The notes under the pieces were generated by a model. It was not told the DNA's origin. It made no database searches and worked only from the letters and a program-made list of their open reading frames with translations. Below, in pieces: positions 25,160 through 36,002 of a stretch of 64,000 bases of DNA. Source of the stretch: Bacteroides sp. 43_108 (GTDB lineage: Bacteria; Bacteroidota; Bacteroidia; Bacteroidales; Bacteroidaceae). Each line of letters begins with the position of its first letter. Position 1 is the first letter of the stretch. The translations under genes and the position numbers were made by a program. The stretch lies in the NCBI GenBank assembly GCA_001915545.1, contig MNQS01000105.1, positions 38,379 through 102,378 on the forward strand, read 5' to 3'.

Positions 25160-25360
25160 ATGAAACTATTGGTAAACAACAAAGAGACGGAACTTACACA
25201 AGGTCATACAATTGCCGCACTGGCACAGCAGCTGGAACTCCCGAAGCAGGGAGTGGCCATCGCGCTGCATAACCGCATGGTTCCGCGTGCGGAATGGGAA
25301 AACACCGCCCTGAACGAGGGCGACAGTCTAGTCATCATCAAAGCAGCTTGTGGAGGATAA
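25160..25360 (+). CDS. thiS: Sulfur carrier protein ThiS
   Basis: A 66-residue ubiquitin-like protein starting MKLLVNNKETELTQGHTI and ending KAACGG. The C-terminal Gly-Gly is the site that ThiF adenylates and that then carries sulfur as thiocarboxylate to ThiG for thiazole synthesis. An ATG two codons upstream (25154) is also in frame; the second ATG gives the usual family N-terminus. First gene after the TPP riboswitch. It ends 4 bases before the thiE start. Confidence 0.93.
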   Translation: MKLLVNNKETELTQGHTIAALAQQLELPKQGVAIALHNRMVPRAEWENTALNEGDSLVIIKAACGG

Positions 25361-25364
25361 GACC

Positions 25365-26012
25365 ATGGACATGAATCATTTCAAGCTGCAGTTCATCACA
25401 CATTTCACCGACACGTATTCGTATCTCGACTCGGCCCGGATGGCCCTCGAAGGGGGATGCCGCTGGGTACAGTTGCGCATGAAGCACGCCTCGGACGAGG
25501 AGACGGAAGCGGTGGCCGTGGAGGTACAGAAACTGTGCCGCACGTACGGAGCCACTTTCCTCATCGACGACCGGGTGGAACTGGTGCGCAAGCTGAAGGC
25601 CGACGGGGTGCACCTGGGCAAGAACGACATGCCGATAGCCGAAGCACGGAAAATCCTCGGAAAGGACTTCCTCATCGGAGGTACGGCCAACACGTTTGAC
25701 GACGTACGGGCACACTATGAAGCCGGAGCCGACTACATCGGTTGCGGACCGTTCCGATTCACCACCACCAAAGAAAAGCTCAGCCCCATCCTCGGACTGG
25801 AGGGCTACCGTTCCATAGTACAGCAGATGAAGGCGGAAGGCATCCACCTGCCCATCGTAGCCATCGGCGGTATCACGCTGGAAGACATCCCTGCCATCAT
25901 GCAGACCGGCGTGACGGGCATCGCCCTGAGCGGCACCATCCTGCGAGCAGCGAATCCGGTGGAAGAGACGAAGAGAATCGTGAGTCAATTAAGAATTAAG
26001 AATGAAGAATGA
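25365..26012 (+). CDS. thiE: Thiamine-phosphate synthase ThiE
   Basis: A 215-residue TIM-barrel enzyme joining HMP-pyrophosphate and thiazole phosphate to thiamine phosphate. Family motifs are GCRWVQLRMK (pyrophosphate site start), FLIDDRVEL, DGVHLGKNDMP, IGGTANTFDDVRAHYEAGADYIGCGPFRFTTTK and VAIGGITLEDIPAIMQTGVTGIALSG. The frame is open to a GTG at 25350 that would overlap thiS; the ATG at 25365 is preferred. A ~480-base structured region separates it from thiG, which is unusual inside this otherwise tight operon. Confidence 0.9.
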   Translation: MDMNHFKLQFITHFTDTYSYLDSARMALEGGCRWVQLRMKHASDEETEAVAVEVQKLCRTYGATFLIDDRVELVRKLKADGVHLGKNDMPIAEARKILGKDFLIGGTANTFDDVRAHYEAGADYIGCGPFRFTTTKEKLSPILGLEGYRSIVQQMKAEGIHLPIVAIGGITLEDIPAIMQTGVTGIALSGTILRAANPVEETKRIVSQLRIKNEE

Positions 26013-26493
26013 AAAATTTGTGGATGTGTTCATTTTTAGACAGAAGAACAAAAGAAACATATTTTTCAAATCCTCTTATTTTCAGAATTTCATCACAAAC
26101 ACCAACTCACCTTTGCTGGTAAAGAAATTCCAACTTTACCACAAAGAATAACGAGCAAAGGAACCACAAAAAGAACGAAGCAAAGACAAAAGAAGCAAAA
26201 ACTCCCCACAGCGATTTCGCCAAAGGCGAAGAGCGACAGCCAGCACAAAAAATCCCGTCCTCAGTTTCGGACCGAAAAGCGGAGAAGCAGAGCACGGCGA
26301 AAAGAAGCGCAGGCTGTTTGAGCGAAGCGAGTTCCTGCGCTTCCGATGAGCGAAGCTTCACAGCCGGTCCGAAACTGCAGACGGCGGTTTTTCTTTTTGT
26401 TACCTTTTTCTTTTTGCCGCCAAAAAGAAAAAGTAAGAGCAAGCCAAAAGAAAAAGTAAAAGCAAGCAAACAATAAACAAAATAGATAAAACA
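26013..26493. repeat. Structured non-coding insertion between thiE and thiG
   Basis: No convincing gene. The stretch holds nested perfect inverted repeats: CAGTTTCGGACCG (26262-26274) with CGGTCCGAAACTG (26365-26377), and inside them GAAGCGCAGG (26304-26313) with CCTGCGCTTC (26334-26343). A direct repeat GAGCGAAGC lies at 26320 and ~26348. A third hairpin, CTTTTTCTTTTTG (26404-26416) and its exact complement (26421-26433), follows with a 4-base loop. It looks like an intergenic mobile repeat (REP or MITE-like) that has entered the operon. Phe- and Lys-rich frames across it are compositional. Confidence 0.6.
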
Positions 26494-27270
26494 ATGGAAA
26501 AACTAATCATTGCGGGAAAAGAATTCGAATCCCGCCTATTCTTAGGAACAGGAAAATTCAACTCCAACCAACTCATGGAAGAAGCCATCCTGGCTTCCGG
26601 CACAGAAATGGTGACCGTAGCCATGAAACGTATCGAACTTGACAACAAGGAAGACGACATGCTGAAGCATATCATCCACCCCCATATCCAGTTGCTCCCG
26701 AACACCTCGGGCGTGCGCACCGCAGAAGAAGCCGTGTTCGCCGCACAGATGGCCCGCGAAGCCTTCGGCACCAACTGGCTGAAACTGGAAATCCATCCCG
26801 ACCCGCGCTACCTGTTGCCGGATTCTACCGAGACCCTGAAGGCTACGGAAGAACTGGTGAAACTGGGATTCGTGGTATTGCCTTACTGCCAGGCCGACCC
26901 GACCCTGTGCAAGCGTCTGGAAGAAGCCGGAGCAGCTACCGTAATGCCGCTGGCTGCCCCCATCGGTACGAACAAGGGATTGCAGACACGTGACTTCCTG
27001 CGCATCATCATCGAGCAGAGCAACGTACCGGTGGTAGTGGATGCCGGTATCGGTGCACCGAGCCATGCGGCTGAGGCCATGGAAATGGGTGCCGCTGCCT
27101 GCCTGGTAAATACTGCCATCGCTGTAGCCGGAAATCCGGTGGAAATGGCCGTAGCCTTCAAGGAAGCTGTCATTGCCGGACGCCGTGCCTACGAAGCCGG
27201 ACTGGGTATTCAGGCCGATAACCTCGTGGCATCTGCCTCCTCTCCCCTCACTTCTTTCTTGAATGAATAA
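26494..27270 (+). CDS. thiG: Thiazole synthase ThiG
   Basis: A 258-residue TIM-barrel enzyme that builds the thiazole phosphate of thiamine from deoxyxylulose phosphate, dehydroglycine (from ThiH) and ThiS thiocarboxylate. Motifs include [12 protein letters not shown] at the start, [40 protein letters not shown] (with the Schiff-base Lys), and [28 protein letters not shown]. Length is normal. It stands behind the structured repeat but is on the same strand as the riboswitch-controlled genes. Confidence 0.95.
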   Translation: MEKLIIAGKEFESRLFLGTGKFNSNQLMEEAILASGTEMVTVAMKRIELDNKEDDMLKHIIHPHIQLLPNTSGVRTAEEAVFAAQMAREAFGTNWLKLEIHPDPRYLLPDSTETLKATEELVKLGFVVLPYCQADPTLCKRLEEAGAATVMPLAAPIGTNKGLQTRDFLRIIIEQSNVPVVVDAGIGAPSHAAEAMEMGAAACLVNTAIAVAGNPVEMAVAFKEAVIAGRRAYEAGLGIQADNLVASASSPLTSFLNE

Positions 27271-27293
27271 ATCCTGATTTTCTCAACCGGTAG

Positions 27294-29030
<1,737 letters not shown>

Positions 29031-29081
29031 TGCATCAGGCCAGCATCTTTAACTTTTAATTTTTAACTATTAACTATAGAA

Positions 29082-30233
29082 ATGTTTAGTGACGAATTAG
29101 AAAAAATAAGCTGGGAGGAGACGACCAAGGCCATCTACTCCAAAACCGAGGCCGACGTGATTCGGGCACTCGGAAAATCACGGTGCGACGTGGACGACTT
29201 CATGGCACTCATCTCGCCGGCTGCCGAAAAGTTCCTTGAACCCATGGCACGCCTCAGCAAGAAATATACCGAAGAACGTTTTGGACGCACCATGTCGATG
29301 TTCATCCCGCTCTATATCACCAACTCGTGCACCAACTCGTGCGTGTACTGCGGCTTCCACATCAGCAACCCCATGGCGCGCACCATCCTGACACCCGAAG
29401 AGATTGAAAACGAATACAAGGCCATCAAGAAGCTCGGCCCGTTCGAAAACCTGCTGATTGTGACAGGTGAGAATCCGGCCAAGGCGGGTGTACCCTACAT
29501 TGCCAAGGCACTCGACCTGGCCAAGCCGTACTTCTCGAACCTGAAAATCGAGGTGATGCCGCTCAAGACGGAAGAATATGCCGAACTGGTACACCACGGA
29601 CTGAACGGCGTAATCTGTTTCCAGGAAACGTACAACAAGGCCCGCTACAACGTGTACCATCCGCGCGGCATGAAGTCGAAGTTCGAATGGCGTGTCAACG
29701 GGTTCGACCGCATGGGGCAGGCCGGCGTACACTCCATCGGCATGGGTGTGCTCATCGGACTGGAGGACTGGCGTACAGACGTGACCATGATGGCTTACCA
29801 CCTGCGCTACTTGCAGAAGCATTACTGGAAGACGAAATACAGCGTAAACTTCCCGCGCATGCGTCCGGCCGAGAACGAAGGTTTCCAGCCTAACGTCATC
29901 ATGAGCGACAAGGAACTGGCACAGGTGACTTTCGCCATGCGTATCTTCGACCACGACGTGGACATCTCCTACTCTACCCGCGAACCGGCCAATATCCGCG
30001 ACCACATGGCTTCACTGGGTGTGACTACCATGAGTGCTGAGAGCAAGACCGAACCGGGCGGATATTACACCTACCCGCAGGCACTGGAGCAGTTCCATGT
30101 GAGCGACGAACGTACAGCCGTAGAAATCGAGAAGGCCCTCAAGGCATTGGGGCGCGAACCGGTATGGAAGGACTGGGATGCTTCGTTCGACCACGTGGCA
30201 CAGTCGCACGCCACCGCCGCTGCGGCCCGCTGA
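29082..30233 (+). CDS. thiH: 2-iminoacetate synthase ThiH
   Basis: A 383-residue radical SAM enzyme cleaving tyrosine to dehydroglycine for ThiG. The cluster motif CTNSCVYC (CxxxxCxxC-type spacing around residues 83-90, within NSCTNSCVYCGFH) is present, followed by LLIVTGENPAKAGV and FQETYN, which are typical of ThiH. The C-terminal ends in Ala/Arg-rich HATAAAAR. It lies 51 bases after thiC and is followed by a phased palindrome array before thiF. Confidence 0.94.
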   Translation: MFSDELEKISWEETTKAIYSKTEADVIRALGKSRCDVDDFMALISPAAEKFLEPMARLSKKYTEERFGRTMSMFIPLYITNSCTNSCVYCGFHISNPMARTILTPEEIENEYKAIKKLGPFENLLIVTGENPAKAGVPYIAKALDLAKPYFSNLKIEVMPLKTEEYAELVHHGLNGVICFQETYNKARYNVYHPRGMKSKFEWRVNGFDRMGQAGVHSIGMGVLIGLEDWRTDVTMMAYHLRYLQKHYWKTKYSVNFPRMRPAENEGFQPNVIMSDKELAQVTFAMRIFDHDVDISYSTREPANIRDHMASLGVTTMSAESKTEPGGYYTYPQALEQFHVSDERTAVEIEKALKALGREPVWKDWDASFDHVAQSHATAAAAR

Positions 30234-30280
30234 AAAGCCCTCCGGAACACTCTCTGAAAAACGACGGAGAGTTTCTACAA

Positions 30281-30385
30281 AAACGCCCTTACGTTTTCCC
30301 TGAAACGCAAGTACGTTTTACTTCAAACACAAGTGCGTTTTGATGGAAACACAAGGACGTTTTTCCAAAACGCAAGTGCGTTTTT
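30281..30385. repeat. Phased palindrome array, five AAACGC-type units, 22 bp period
   Basis: Five copies of AAACgCaagtrCGTTTT start at 30281, 30303, 30325, 30347 and 30368, so the period is 22,22,22,21. Each is an imperfect palindrome of about 16-17 bases with a 5-base spacer. The array lies between thiH and thiF, on the same kind of motif as the one at 55720. Confidence 0.8.
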
Positions 30386-30484
30386 CAAGACAAGTATAAC
30401 CCTCTTCAGAAGGCATCCTGAGGCCATTATCCCGACTTCCGGATGCCTTTCTGTCTTTACTCACTTTATTCCCCTTTTAACCTT

Positions 30485-31201
30485 ATGAAACTGACCGAAA
30501 AAGAAGCGTCACGCTACAACCGACAGATTCTGCTCGACGAAATCGGCGAGACAGGACAACTCCTGCTGAAACAGGCCCGCGTACTCATCGTGGGAGTGGG
30601 CGGACTGGGGTCGCCCATTGCCCTCTACCTGGCCGGAGCCGGAGTGGGCACCATCGGACTGATTGACGACGATACCGTGAGCGAGACCAACCTCCAGCGG
30701 CAGGTACTCTACAGCGAACCTGAAATCGGACTCTCCAAGGCCGAACAGGCCAAACTGCGTCTGCAGGCCCTCAACTCTGACATCCGCGTAGAAGCCTGGA
30801 ACAAACGGCTCACCCCGCAGAATGCCGAATGCCTCATTGCCAACTACGACATTGTGGTGGACGGCTGCGACAATTTCCGCACGCGCTACCTCATTAACGA
30901 CATCTGCGTGCGGCTGGACAAGGTGTACGTGTACGGTGCCATCCGCGAGTTCGACGGGCAAGTCTCCGTGTTCAACTACCAGGGCGGTCCCGACTACCGC
31001 ACCCTCTTCCCCGACGAAGAAGAAATGCTCGCCATGCCCCACCCCTCCAAGGCCGTGCTGGGTGTCACTCCGGGCGTAGTAGGCTGCGTGGAAGCCAGCG
31101 AGACCATGAAAGTCATCCTGGGCAGTCCGTACGTGCTGAGCGGAAAGCTCTGGCACATCGACCTGCGAAGTCTGGAAAGCTACGTCATTTCGCTGGTATA
31201 G
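30485..31201 (+). CDS. thiF: ThiF/MoeB-family adenylyltransferase (HesA/MoeB/ThiF)
   Basis: A 238-residue E1-like enzyme, presumed to adenylate the ThiS C-terminus. The nucleotide site VLIVGVGGLGSPIALYLAGAG, the LIDDDTVSETNLQRQVLY segment with the catalytic Arg, and the DGCDNFRTRYLIND segment are all present. The start at ATG 30485 (MKLTEKEASRYNRQI) is the usual family start; the open frame further up is not coding. The paired CxxC zinc ligands seen in many ThiF/MoeB proteins are absent (the region reads FPDEEEMLAMPHPS). The context makes the thiamine role likely in spite of this. It may be transcribed with the thi operon or separately, since the palindrome array lies between. Confidence 0.88.
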   Translation: MKLTEKEASRYNRQILLDEIGETGQLLLKQARVLIVGVGGLGSPIALYLAGAGVGTIGLIDDDTVSETNLQRQVLYSEPEIGLSKAEQAKLRLQALNSDIRVEAWNKRLTPQNAECLIANYDIVVDGCDNFRTRYLINDICVRLDKVYVYGAIREFDGQVSVFNYQGGPDYRTLFPDEEEMLAMPHPSKAVLGVTPGVVGCVEASETMKVILGSPYVLSGKLWHIDLRSLESYVISLV

Positions 31202-31262
31202 TTTCCCGTCCGACCCGCTGAAAATCACGGTTTTCGGTGATGCACAGCTCCTCAGATAGCCT

Positions 31263-31270
31263 TACTTTTG
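31263..31270 (+). promoter_or_regulatory. TACTTTTG promoter box of the BspA-like lipoprotein gene
   Basis: TACTTTTG fits TAnnTTTG, 37 bases before the ATG at 31308. Confidence 0.6.
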
Positions 31271-31307
31271 TACAAACGTAAATTATCCTATTATTCTTAT
31301 CTTTAGT

Positions 31308-33413
31308 ATGAACAAAAGTAAAGCAACGACAGCCCTGAAATCGCTGCTGGTTTCAGGCTGTGCCCTTTTTGTGTGGGGCATGACACCCGTATTTTTAGCC
31401 TCCACCCTTACCTCGTGCGAAAAATTAGAGGATATTTTAGGAGGTGGTGATGAAGATGAAGACGACGAAAACGGAGACGGAAGCAGCTCAGGCAATCTGA
31501 ACGGAGTGGGTACTACCGACGGAGCGGCTCCCTATTTCAATCTGGAAACGACCCGCATCGAAGTGCCTGCCGTAAGAGACGGAGAAGGCATACAGGTGAA
31601 ATGCCAGACCAACATCATAAGCATGCGCTATGTGCTGGAGAAATTCAAGAAATTCAGTGAAGGTGAACTGACTGAACAGGAGGACTATTCGTTCATCCTG
31701 GAAAATCCGGAGTATTCATTCTACGGCGAAGAGTACCTGCAGTATTACACCAACTACTCTAGCGAGAAACAGACTGACAACCTGCTGATTTATGCCACCG
31801 ACAAAGACAGTCTGCTGGCCACCATCCCCATCGAACAGGCAGCTGCTCCCCATATCAGCGTGGCCAAAGCAGATGCAGGCATCAATGAAATCACACTGAC
31901 ACTGGAAGGACAGAACGATGCCCGTTTCTATTCCACTTACATCTCAACAGACAGCATCCCCTTGTTCGAAGTCATTCAGGATTTGAAAAACGGAGGCTCA
32001 GGACTTCCTTTTGAATACCTCTTCGACCTTCAAAGCCAGCCTACGTGTACCTTCTCCGGACTGACGGAAGCAACCAAATACTACATCTACCTGCAAGGCG
32101 GTACGGAACCGGGGCCTCTGCATGGACTTTCACTGTATACCGTCACTACTGCCATGCGCGGCAAGGAAGATGCGCTGATTATGAAATACGCGTTGAACAA
32201 CCTGAACAACCGCACAGTATATCTTCCGTTTGAAGGACGGGTGAAAGGTGTCATCGACTGGGGCGACGGGGTGACCGAGGTGCTCGACAAATCATACGTA
32301 TATTCGGCCGACCTGTCACACGTTTATGCCCAAGGTGCCGAATCGACGGTAGAAGTAGCTTTCAAAGGTACGGTAGAATCTCTGACAACCAACAGCACAA
32401 CCAAAGGAGAAATCCTCAAGAGTTCACTCATCGGCATCACACAATGGGGTACGCCCGAACTGAAAACACTGAGACTGGAAGACGTTACCGCACTGACCCA
32501 GCTGGCCGCCGACACCAAAGGAGCACTGTCCGCCATCACGGACTTCACCTCCTGCTTTGAAGGCTGTACGGGACTGACCAACCTCCCCGAAGATCTGTTT
32601 GCCATGGCCACCGGCGCCGAGACGTTCGACAGAGCCTTCCAGGGCTGTACGGGACTGACTTCACTTCCGCTCAATCTCTTCGCCCAGAATTCCAGTGCCC
32701 GCAACTTTAACGAAACCTTCTCCGGCTGCACAGGACTGCTCTATCTGCCCGAAGACCTCTTTGCAAGCAACAAAGACATCTATGTCATGAACGATGTGTT
32801 CAGCGGATGTGAAAACCTGAAAGAGATTCCGGCCGGACTGTTCCGTAACAATACCCGTTTAGGATACATACAATGTGCCTTCTCAGGATGCAGCTCGCTC
32901 ACCAGTCTGCCCGAAGGACTGTTTGCCAACTGTCCGGGCATACAGAGTGTGTCAGAAATCAACTCTATCTCAGAAGCCTATGGTCTTTTCTCGAATTGCA
33001 CTTCATTGACTGAAATCCCGGAAGATTTGTTTGCCAGCATGACCAAGGTTACCAGATTAGATGGCATATTCAAGGGATGTACCTCCCTCCGCGAGATTCC
33101 TGAAAAACTGTTTGCAAACAACACACAGGTGATTTCTATGTGGGAAGCCTTTGCCGGATGCAGGAGCCTGCAACGCATTCCTACCGGACTGTTCGACTCC
33201 ATGCGCACCCTGCAAGCTGTCCGCCTCTTGTTCAAAAGCTGCAGTTCGCTCACCGGCGAATCGCCCTACACCATGATAAACGGGAAAAAGGTACACTTGT
33301 ATGAACGTAAGGATTACCCGAATGAATTCCTTGAAATCACCAGTCACACCAGCGCGTTCAATAACTGTACGAACCTGACCGACTATGAATCCATTCCGAG
33401 CAACTGGAAATAA
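31308..33413 (+). CDS. BspA-type leucine-rich repeat surface lipoprotein
   Basis: A 701-residue lipoprotein with lipobox LTSC near residue 36, followed by an acidic Asp/Glu/Gly/Ser linker (DEDEDDENGDGSSSG) of the kind that promotes surface exposure in Bacteroidetes. The middle (about 80-370) has two beta-rich domains. Residues ~400-650 are eight or nine repeats of about 24-30 residues with the pattern FxGCTGLTxLPxxLFxxN, the BspA/DUF285 leucine-rich repeat of surface proteins. A Cys in nearly every repeat is a feature of this subgroup. Likely a surface binding protein; the ligand is unknown. It has its own promoter and an intrinsic terminator. Confidence 0.85.
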   Translation: MNKSKATTALKSLLVSGCALFVWGMTPVFLASTLTSCEKLEDILGGGDEDEDDENGDGSSSGNLNGVGTTDGAAPYFNLETTRIEVPAVRDGEGIQVKCQTNIISMRYVLEKFKKFSEGELTEQEDYSFILENPEYSFYGEEYLQYYTNYSSEKQTDNLLIYATDKDSLLATIPIEQAAAPHISVAKADAGINEITLTLEGQNDARFYSTYISTDSIPLFEVIQDLKNGGSGLPFEYLFDLQSQPTCTFSGLTEATKYYIYLQGGTEPGPLHGLSLYTVTTAMRGKEDALIMKYALNNLNNRTVYLPFEGRVKGVIDWGDGVTEVLDKSYVYSADLSHVYAQGAESTVEVAFKGTVESLTTNSTTKGEILKSSLIGITQWGTPELKTLRLEDVTALTQLAADTKGALSAITDFTSCFEGCTGLTNLPEDLFAMATGAETFDRAFQGCTGLTSLPLNLFAQNSSARNFNETFSGCTGLLYLPEDLFASNKDIYVMNDVFSGCENLKEIPAGLFRNNTRLGYIQCAFSGCSSLTSLPEGLFANCPGIQSVSEINSISEAYGLFSNCTSLTEIPEDLFASMTKVTRLDGIFKGCTSLREIPEKLFANNTQVISMWEAFAGCRSLQRIPTGLFDSMRTLQAVRLLFKSCSSLTGESPYTMINGKKVHLYERKDYPNEFLEITSHTSAFNNCTNLTDYESIPSNWK

Positions 33414-33443
33414 ACGAGTCCCGATTTTTGCATAATTATCCTT

Positions 33444-33490
33444 CCCCTGCCAGAACAAGATAAAAAACAAAGGCCTGGCAGGGGATTTTT
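33444..33490 (+). terminator. Intrinsic terminator after the BspA-like gene
   Basis: Perfect 10-base arms CCCCTGCCAG and CTGGCAGGGG followed by ATTTTT. Confidence 0.88.
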
Positions 33491-33524
33491 CATGCCTCAA
33501 TTTCCAATTCTCTGTTTTTTATGC

Positions 33525-33532
33525 TAACTTTG
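33525..33532 (+). promoter_or_regulatory. TAACTTTG promoter box
   Basis: TAACTTTG fits TAnnTTTG, 30 bases before the ATG at 33562; probably drives the lipoprotein and the protease pseudogene behind it. Confidence 0.6.
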
Positions 33533-33561
33533 GGAATCAAACCTTTATCAAAAGTACCATC

Positions 33562-34749
33562 ATGCATACTAAACAACTCACCGACATTCTGCTGGTATTC
33601 CTAATCATCTTCTGTTTCACCAGCTGCAATCACGACGACGTAAACTTTCCAATTTTCACATTCAATGAAAACGGAGAATGTGAGCCAGCGTCTCTCACCC
33701 CCATTTCTTCCGCCCGCTTCGAAGAGGCCGTAGTGGGATACGGATGGAAACACGTCCACACCTACGAAATCAATCCCGACGGCACTTGCCAGACGCAGGA
33801 TTATTACAAAGACTTAGATGGCGCCGGGCCAATCCAATATTATGTGGAAAGCCACTCGTCCCTGAAAGTATACATGTACGTGGATGCCTATCCTGCATCT
33901 GGATTCCGGACAGTCGCTTATACCTTCTCGGACGGGAACCGACTGCTCAGCAACCAGAACACAGTATTCCAGATACTTTCTGTGAACGGCGACACAATGG
34001 AAATACTTGACTGGCTGGGAATACGGGCAGGAGGAACAGAAATCTACGGTTATTCCATCTATCGGCGGATGACGAATCAGGAACTGGAAGAGGTGCAGAA
34101 AACATATCACACAGATTTATCGGACATTCATGAACTGACCGTATCGGTACAGGAAAATCCGCTCATCATCTCCGGAAAAGAAACGGAATTCGACGTGCTG
34201 AGCAGCAACGGTCCTTTCACTTTCAAACCAGCCAGAGAAGGCAGTTGTGAAATCACTTCACAAGGAAATCATGTCAAGGTCAAGTTGCTGAGCAACGGAG
34301 TATATCTCACAGGCTACGACCGTCTGCGTCATTGTGAGGTGGTCATTTTCTCTACCGACGAGGAACTGGAACCCGAAGGTACGGACATCTACGACTTCAC
34401 ATACACGGAAATCACTGTCAATCCGGAAAAGAAACTTTTTGCGCCCGATGGTCACGAAATCTCCTACGACCTCGGCAGTATGGAAGTCATCCCGCGCAAG
34501 GAATACGCCGGAAGTATCCTGAGCCAGTATGCTCCCGTAGCCCTGCTTGTCGTGGACACAAACGGACAGGCACGCTATCTGCGCATGAACAGCGGCAAAA
34601 TCAGCTTCAAGGACCTTCTTCCGCAAGAAGAGCTCGACCAGCTGACGGAAGGTACAGACGGGACTTCTCTCACCTACAAGCTGGAACTGATTACACCCGA
34701 CTGCGAGGTGTTCCAGGTTCTGCCTTTCAATATCACCTATAAAAAATAG
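33562..34749 (+). CDS. Hypothetical lipoprotein
   Basis: A 395-residue protein with lipoprotein signal (LLVFLIIFCFTSC, lipobox FTSC near residue 21). The remainder is beta-rich, with an early FEEAVVGYGWKHVHTYEINPDG segment reminiscent of small Bacteroides lipoproteins of polysaccharide or fimbria loci, and two later domains with an LVVDTNGQARYLRM segment. I do not recognise the family. It ends 10 bases before the clostripain-like gene and is probably co-transcribed with it. Confidence 0.7.
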   Translation: MHTKQLTDILLVFLIIFCFTSCNHDDVNFPIFTFNENGECEPASLTPISSARFEEAVVGYGWKHVHTYEINPDGTCQTQDYYKDLDGAGPIQYYVESHSSLKVYMYVDAYPASGFRTVAYTFSDGNRLLSNQNTVFQILSVNGDTMEILDWLGIRAGGTEIYGYSIYRRMTNQELEEVQKTYHTDLSDIHELTVSVQENPLIISGKETEFDVLSSNGPFTFKPAREGSCEITSQGNHVKVKLLSNGVYLTGYDRLRHCEVVIFSTDEELEPEGTDIYDFTYTEITVNPEKKLFAPDGHEISYDLGSMEVIPRKEYAGSILSQYAPVALLVVDTNGQARYLRMNSGKISFKDLLPQEELDQLTEGTDGTSLTYKLELITPDCEVFQVLPFNITYKK

Positions 34750-34759
34750 TGCAAGTTTC

Positions 34760-35928
34760 ATGAAACTTATCCGCCTGTTTCCCATATTGCTTGTCATCGG
34801 ACTCTCCTGCCTGACGAGTTGCCGGAAAGAAGAAATTCCGTCTGCAGACAACGAGCGGACACTCTTCATGTACCTGCCGTGGTCCACTAACCTGACGAGT
34901 TACTTCTACCAGAATATCGACGATATAGAAGACGCCATCTCCCGCAGAGGGCTGGACAAAGAGCGGGTACTCGTCTTTCTGTCCACCAGTTCCACGGAAG
35001 CAGAACTGTTTGAAATCACGGTCAATAACGGTACCTGCACCCGGCAGATACTGAAAGAATATACCCGTCCTGCATTTACGACCGAAGAGGGTCTCACGGG
35101 TATTCTGAACGACATGAAATCGTTTGCTCCCGCCAAAACCTATTCCCTGATTGTGGGTTGCCACGGCATGGGATGGCTGCCCGTCGCCCAAAGCAAGGCA
35201 CGTGCCACTACGAAACCCCGCTATCACTGGGAGTACTCACACACTCCCCTGACCCGCTTTTTCGGGGGACTGACAGCGGAATACCAGACGGAGGTAACCA
35301 CCCTCGCCGAGAGTCTCTCCAACTGCGGATTGAAAATGGAATACATCCTGTTTGACGACTGCTACATGTCTTCGCTGGAGGCAGCCTACGACCTGCGCCA
35401 CGTGACCCGTCACCTGATAGCCTGCCCCACGGAAATCATGGTCTACGGTATGCCTTACTCCCACATCGGAGAATACCTGCTGGCGGAGAATCCCGACTAC
35501 AGCGCCATCTGCCAGACCTTCTATCAATTCTATTCCAGTTACACATACCCCTCGGTACCATTGCCGTGACCGACTGCTCCCGACTGGACGAACTGGCTCT
35601 CCTAATGAAAGACATTCATTCCCGCTATTCGCTGGACGACTCACAAGCGGCTTCCATTCAGCGTATGGATGGCTATTCTCCCGTGATTTTCTATGATTTC
35701 GGCGATTATGTCCGTGCCCTTTGCAGCGATGATGCAGAGCAGCTGACCCAGTTTGAAACCTTGCTGGAACAAGTCGTTCCCTACAAGGCACACACCGAGA
35801 AATATTTCACTGCAGCCCGCGGCCCACTTCCCATAGAGCGTTATTCCGGCATCACCACCTCCGCACCCAGCACAAACAGCCTGACAAGTTCCTACTCGCA
35901 GACTTCATGGTATCTGGCTACGCATTGA
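34760..35928 (+). pseudogene. Clostripain-family (C11) cysteine peptidase lipoprotein, frameshifted
   Basis: The first frame (34760-35569) gives 269 residues: lipoprotein signal with lipobox LTSC, then the clostripain domain with its catalytic His in VGCHGMGWLP and catalytic Cys in LFDDCYMSSLEAAYD. It stops shortly after YSSYTYP. The -1 frame continues without a break in homology from about 35548 (LGTIAVTDCSRLDELALLM) to the stop at 35928. So one base was lost or gained near 35545-35552, at ACCCCTC. Both catalytic residues are in the first fragment, but the C-terminal third is missing from it. Real inactivation, phase variation by slippage at the CCCC run and sequencing error are all possible. 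Confidence 0.8.
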
Positions 35929-35973
35929 TTATATTTATATCGCCCGTATACTATCAGGAAACACAGAATTCAT

Positions 35974-35981
35974 TACATTTG
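35974..35981 (+). promoter_or_regulatory. TACATTTG promoter box of the winged-helix regulator
   Basis: TACATTTG fits TAnnTTTG, 21 bases before the ATG at 36003. Confidence 0.6.
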
Positions 35982-36002
35982 CAGAAACCAAACCCGATAT
36001 TT

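Noticed and set aside
26107..26774. Phe-rich frames on the minus strand between thiE and thiG
   Set aside because: They arise from A-rich and hairpin sequence of the other strand, overlap thiG and the inverted repeats, and look like no protein family.
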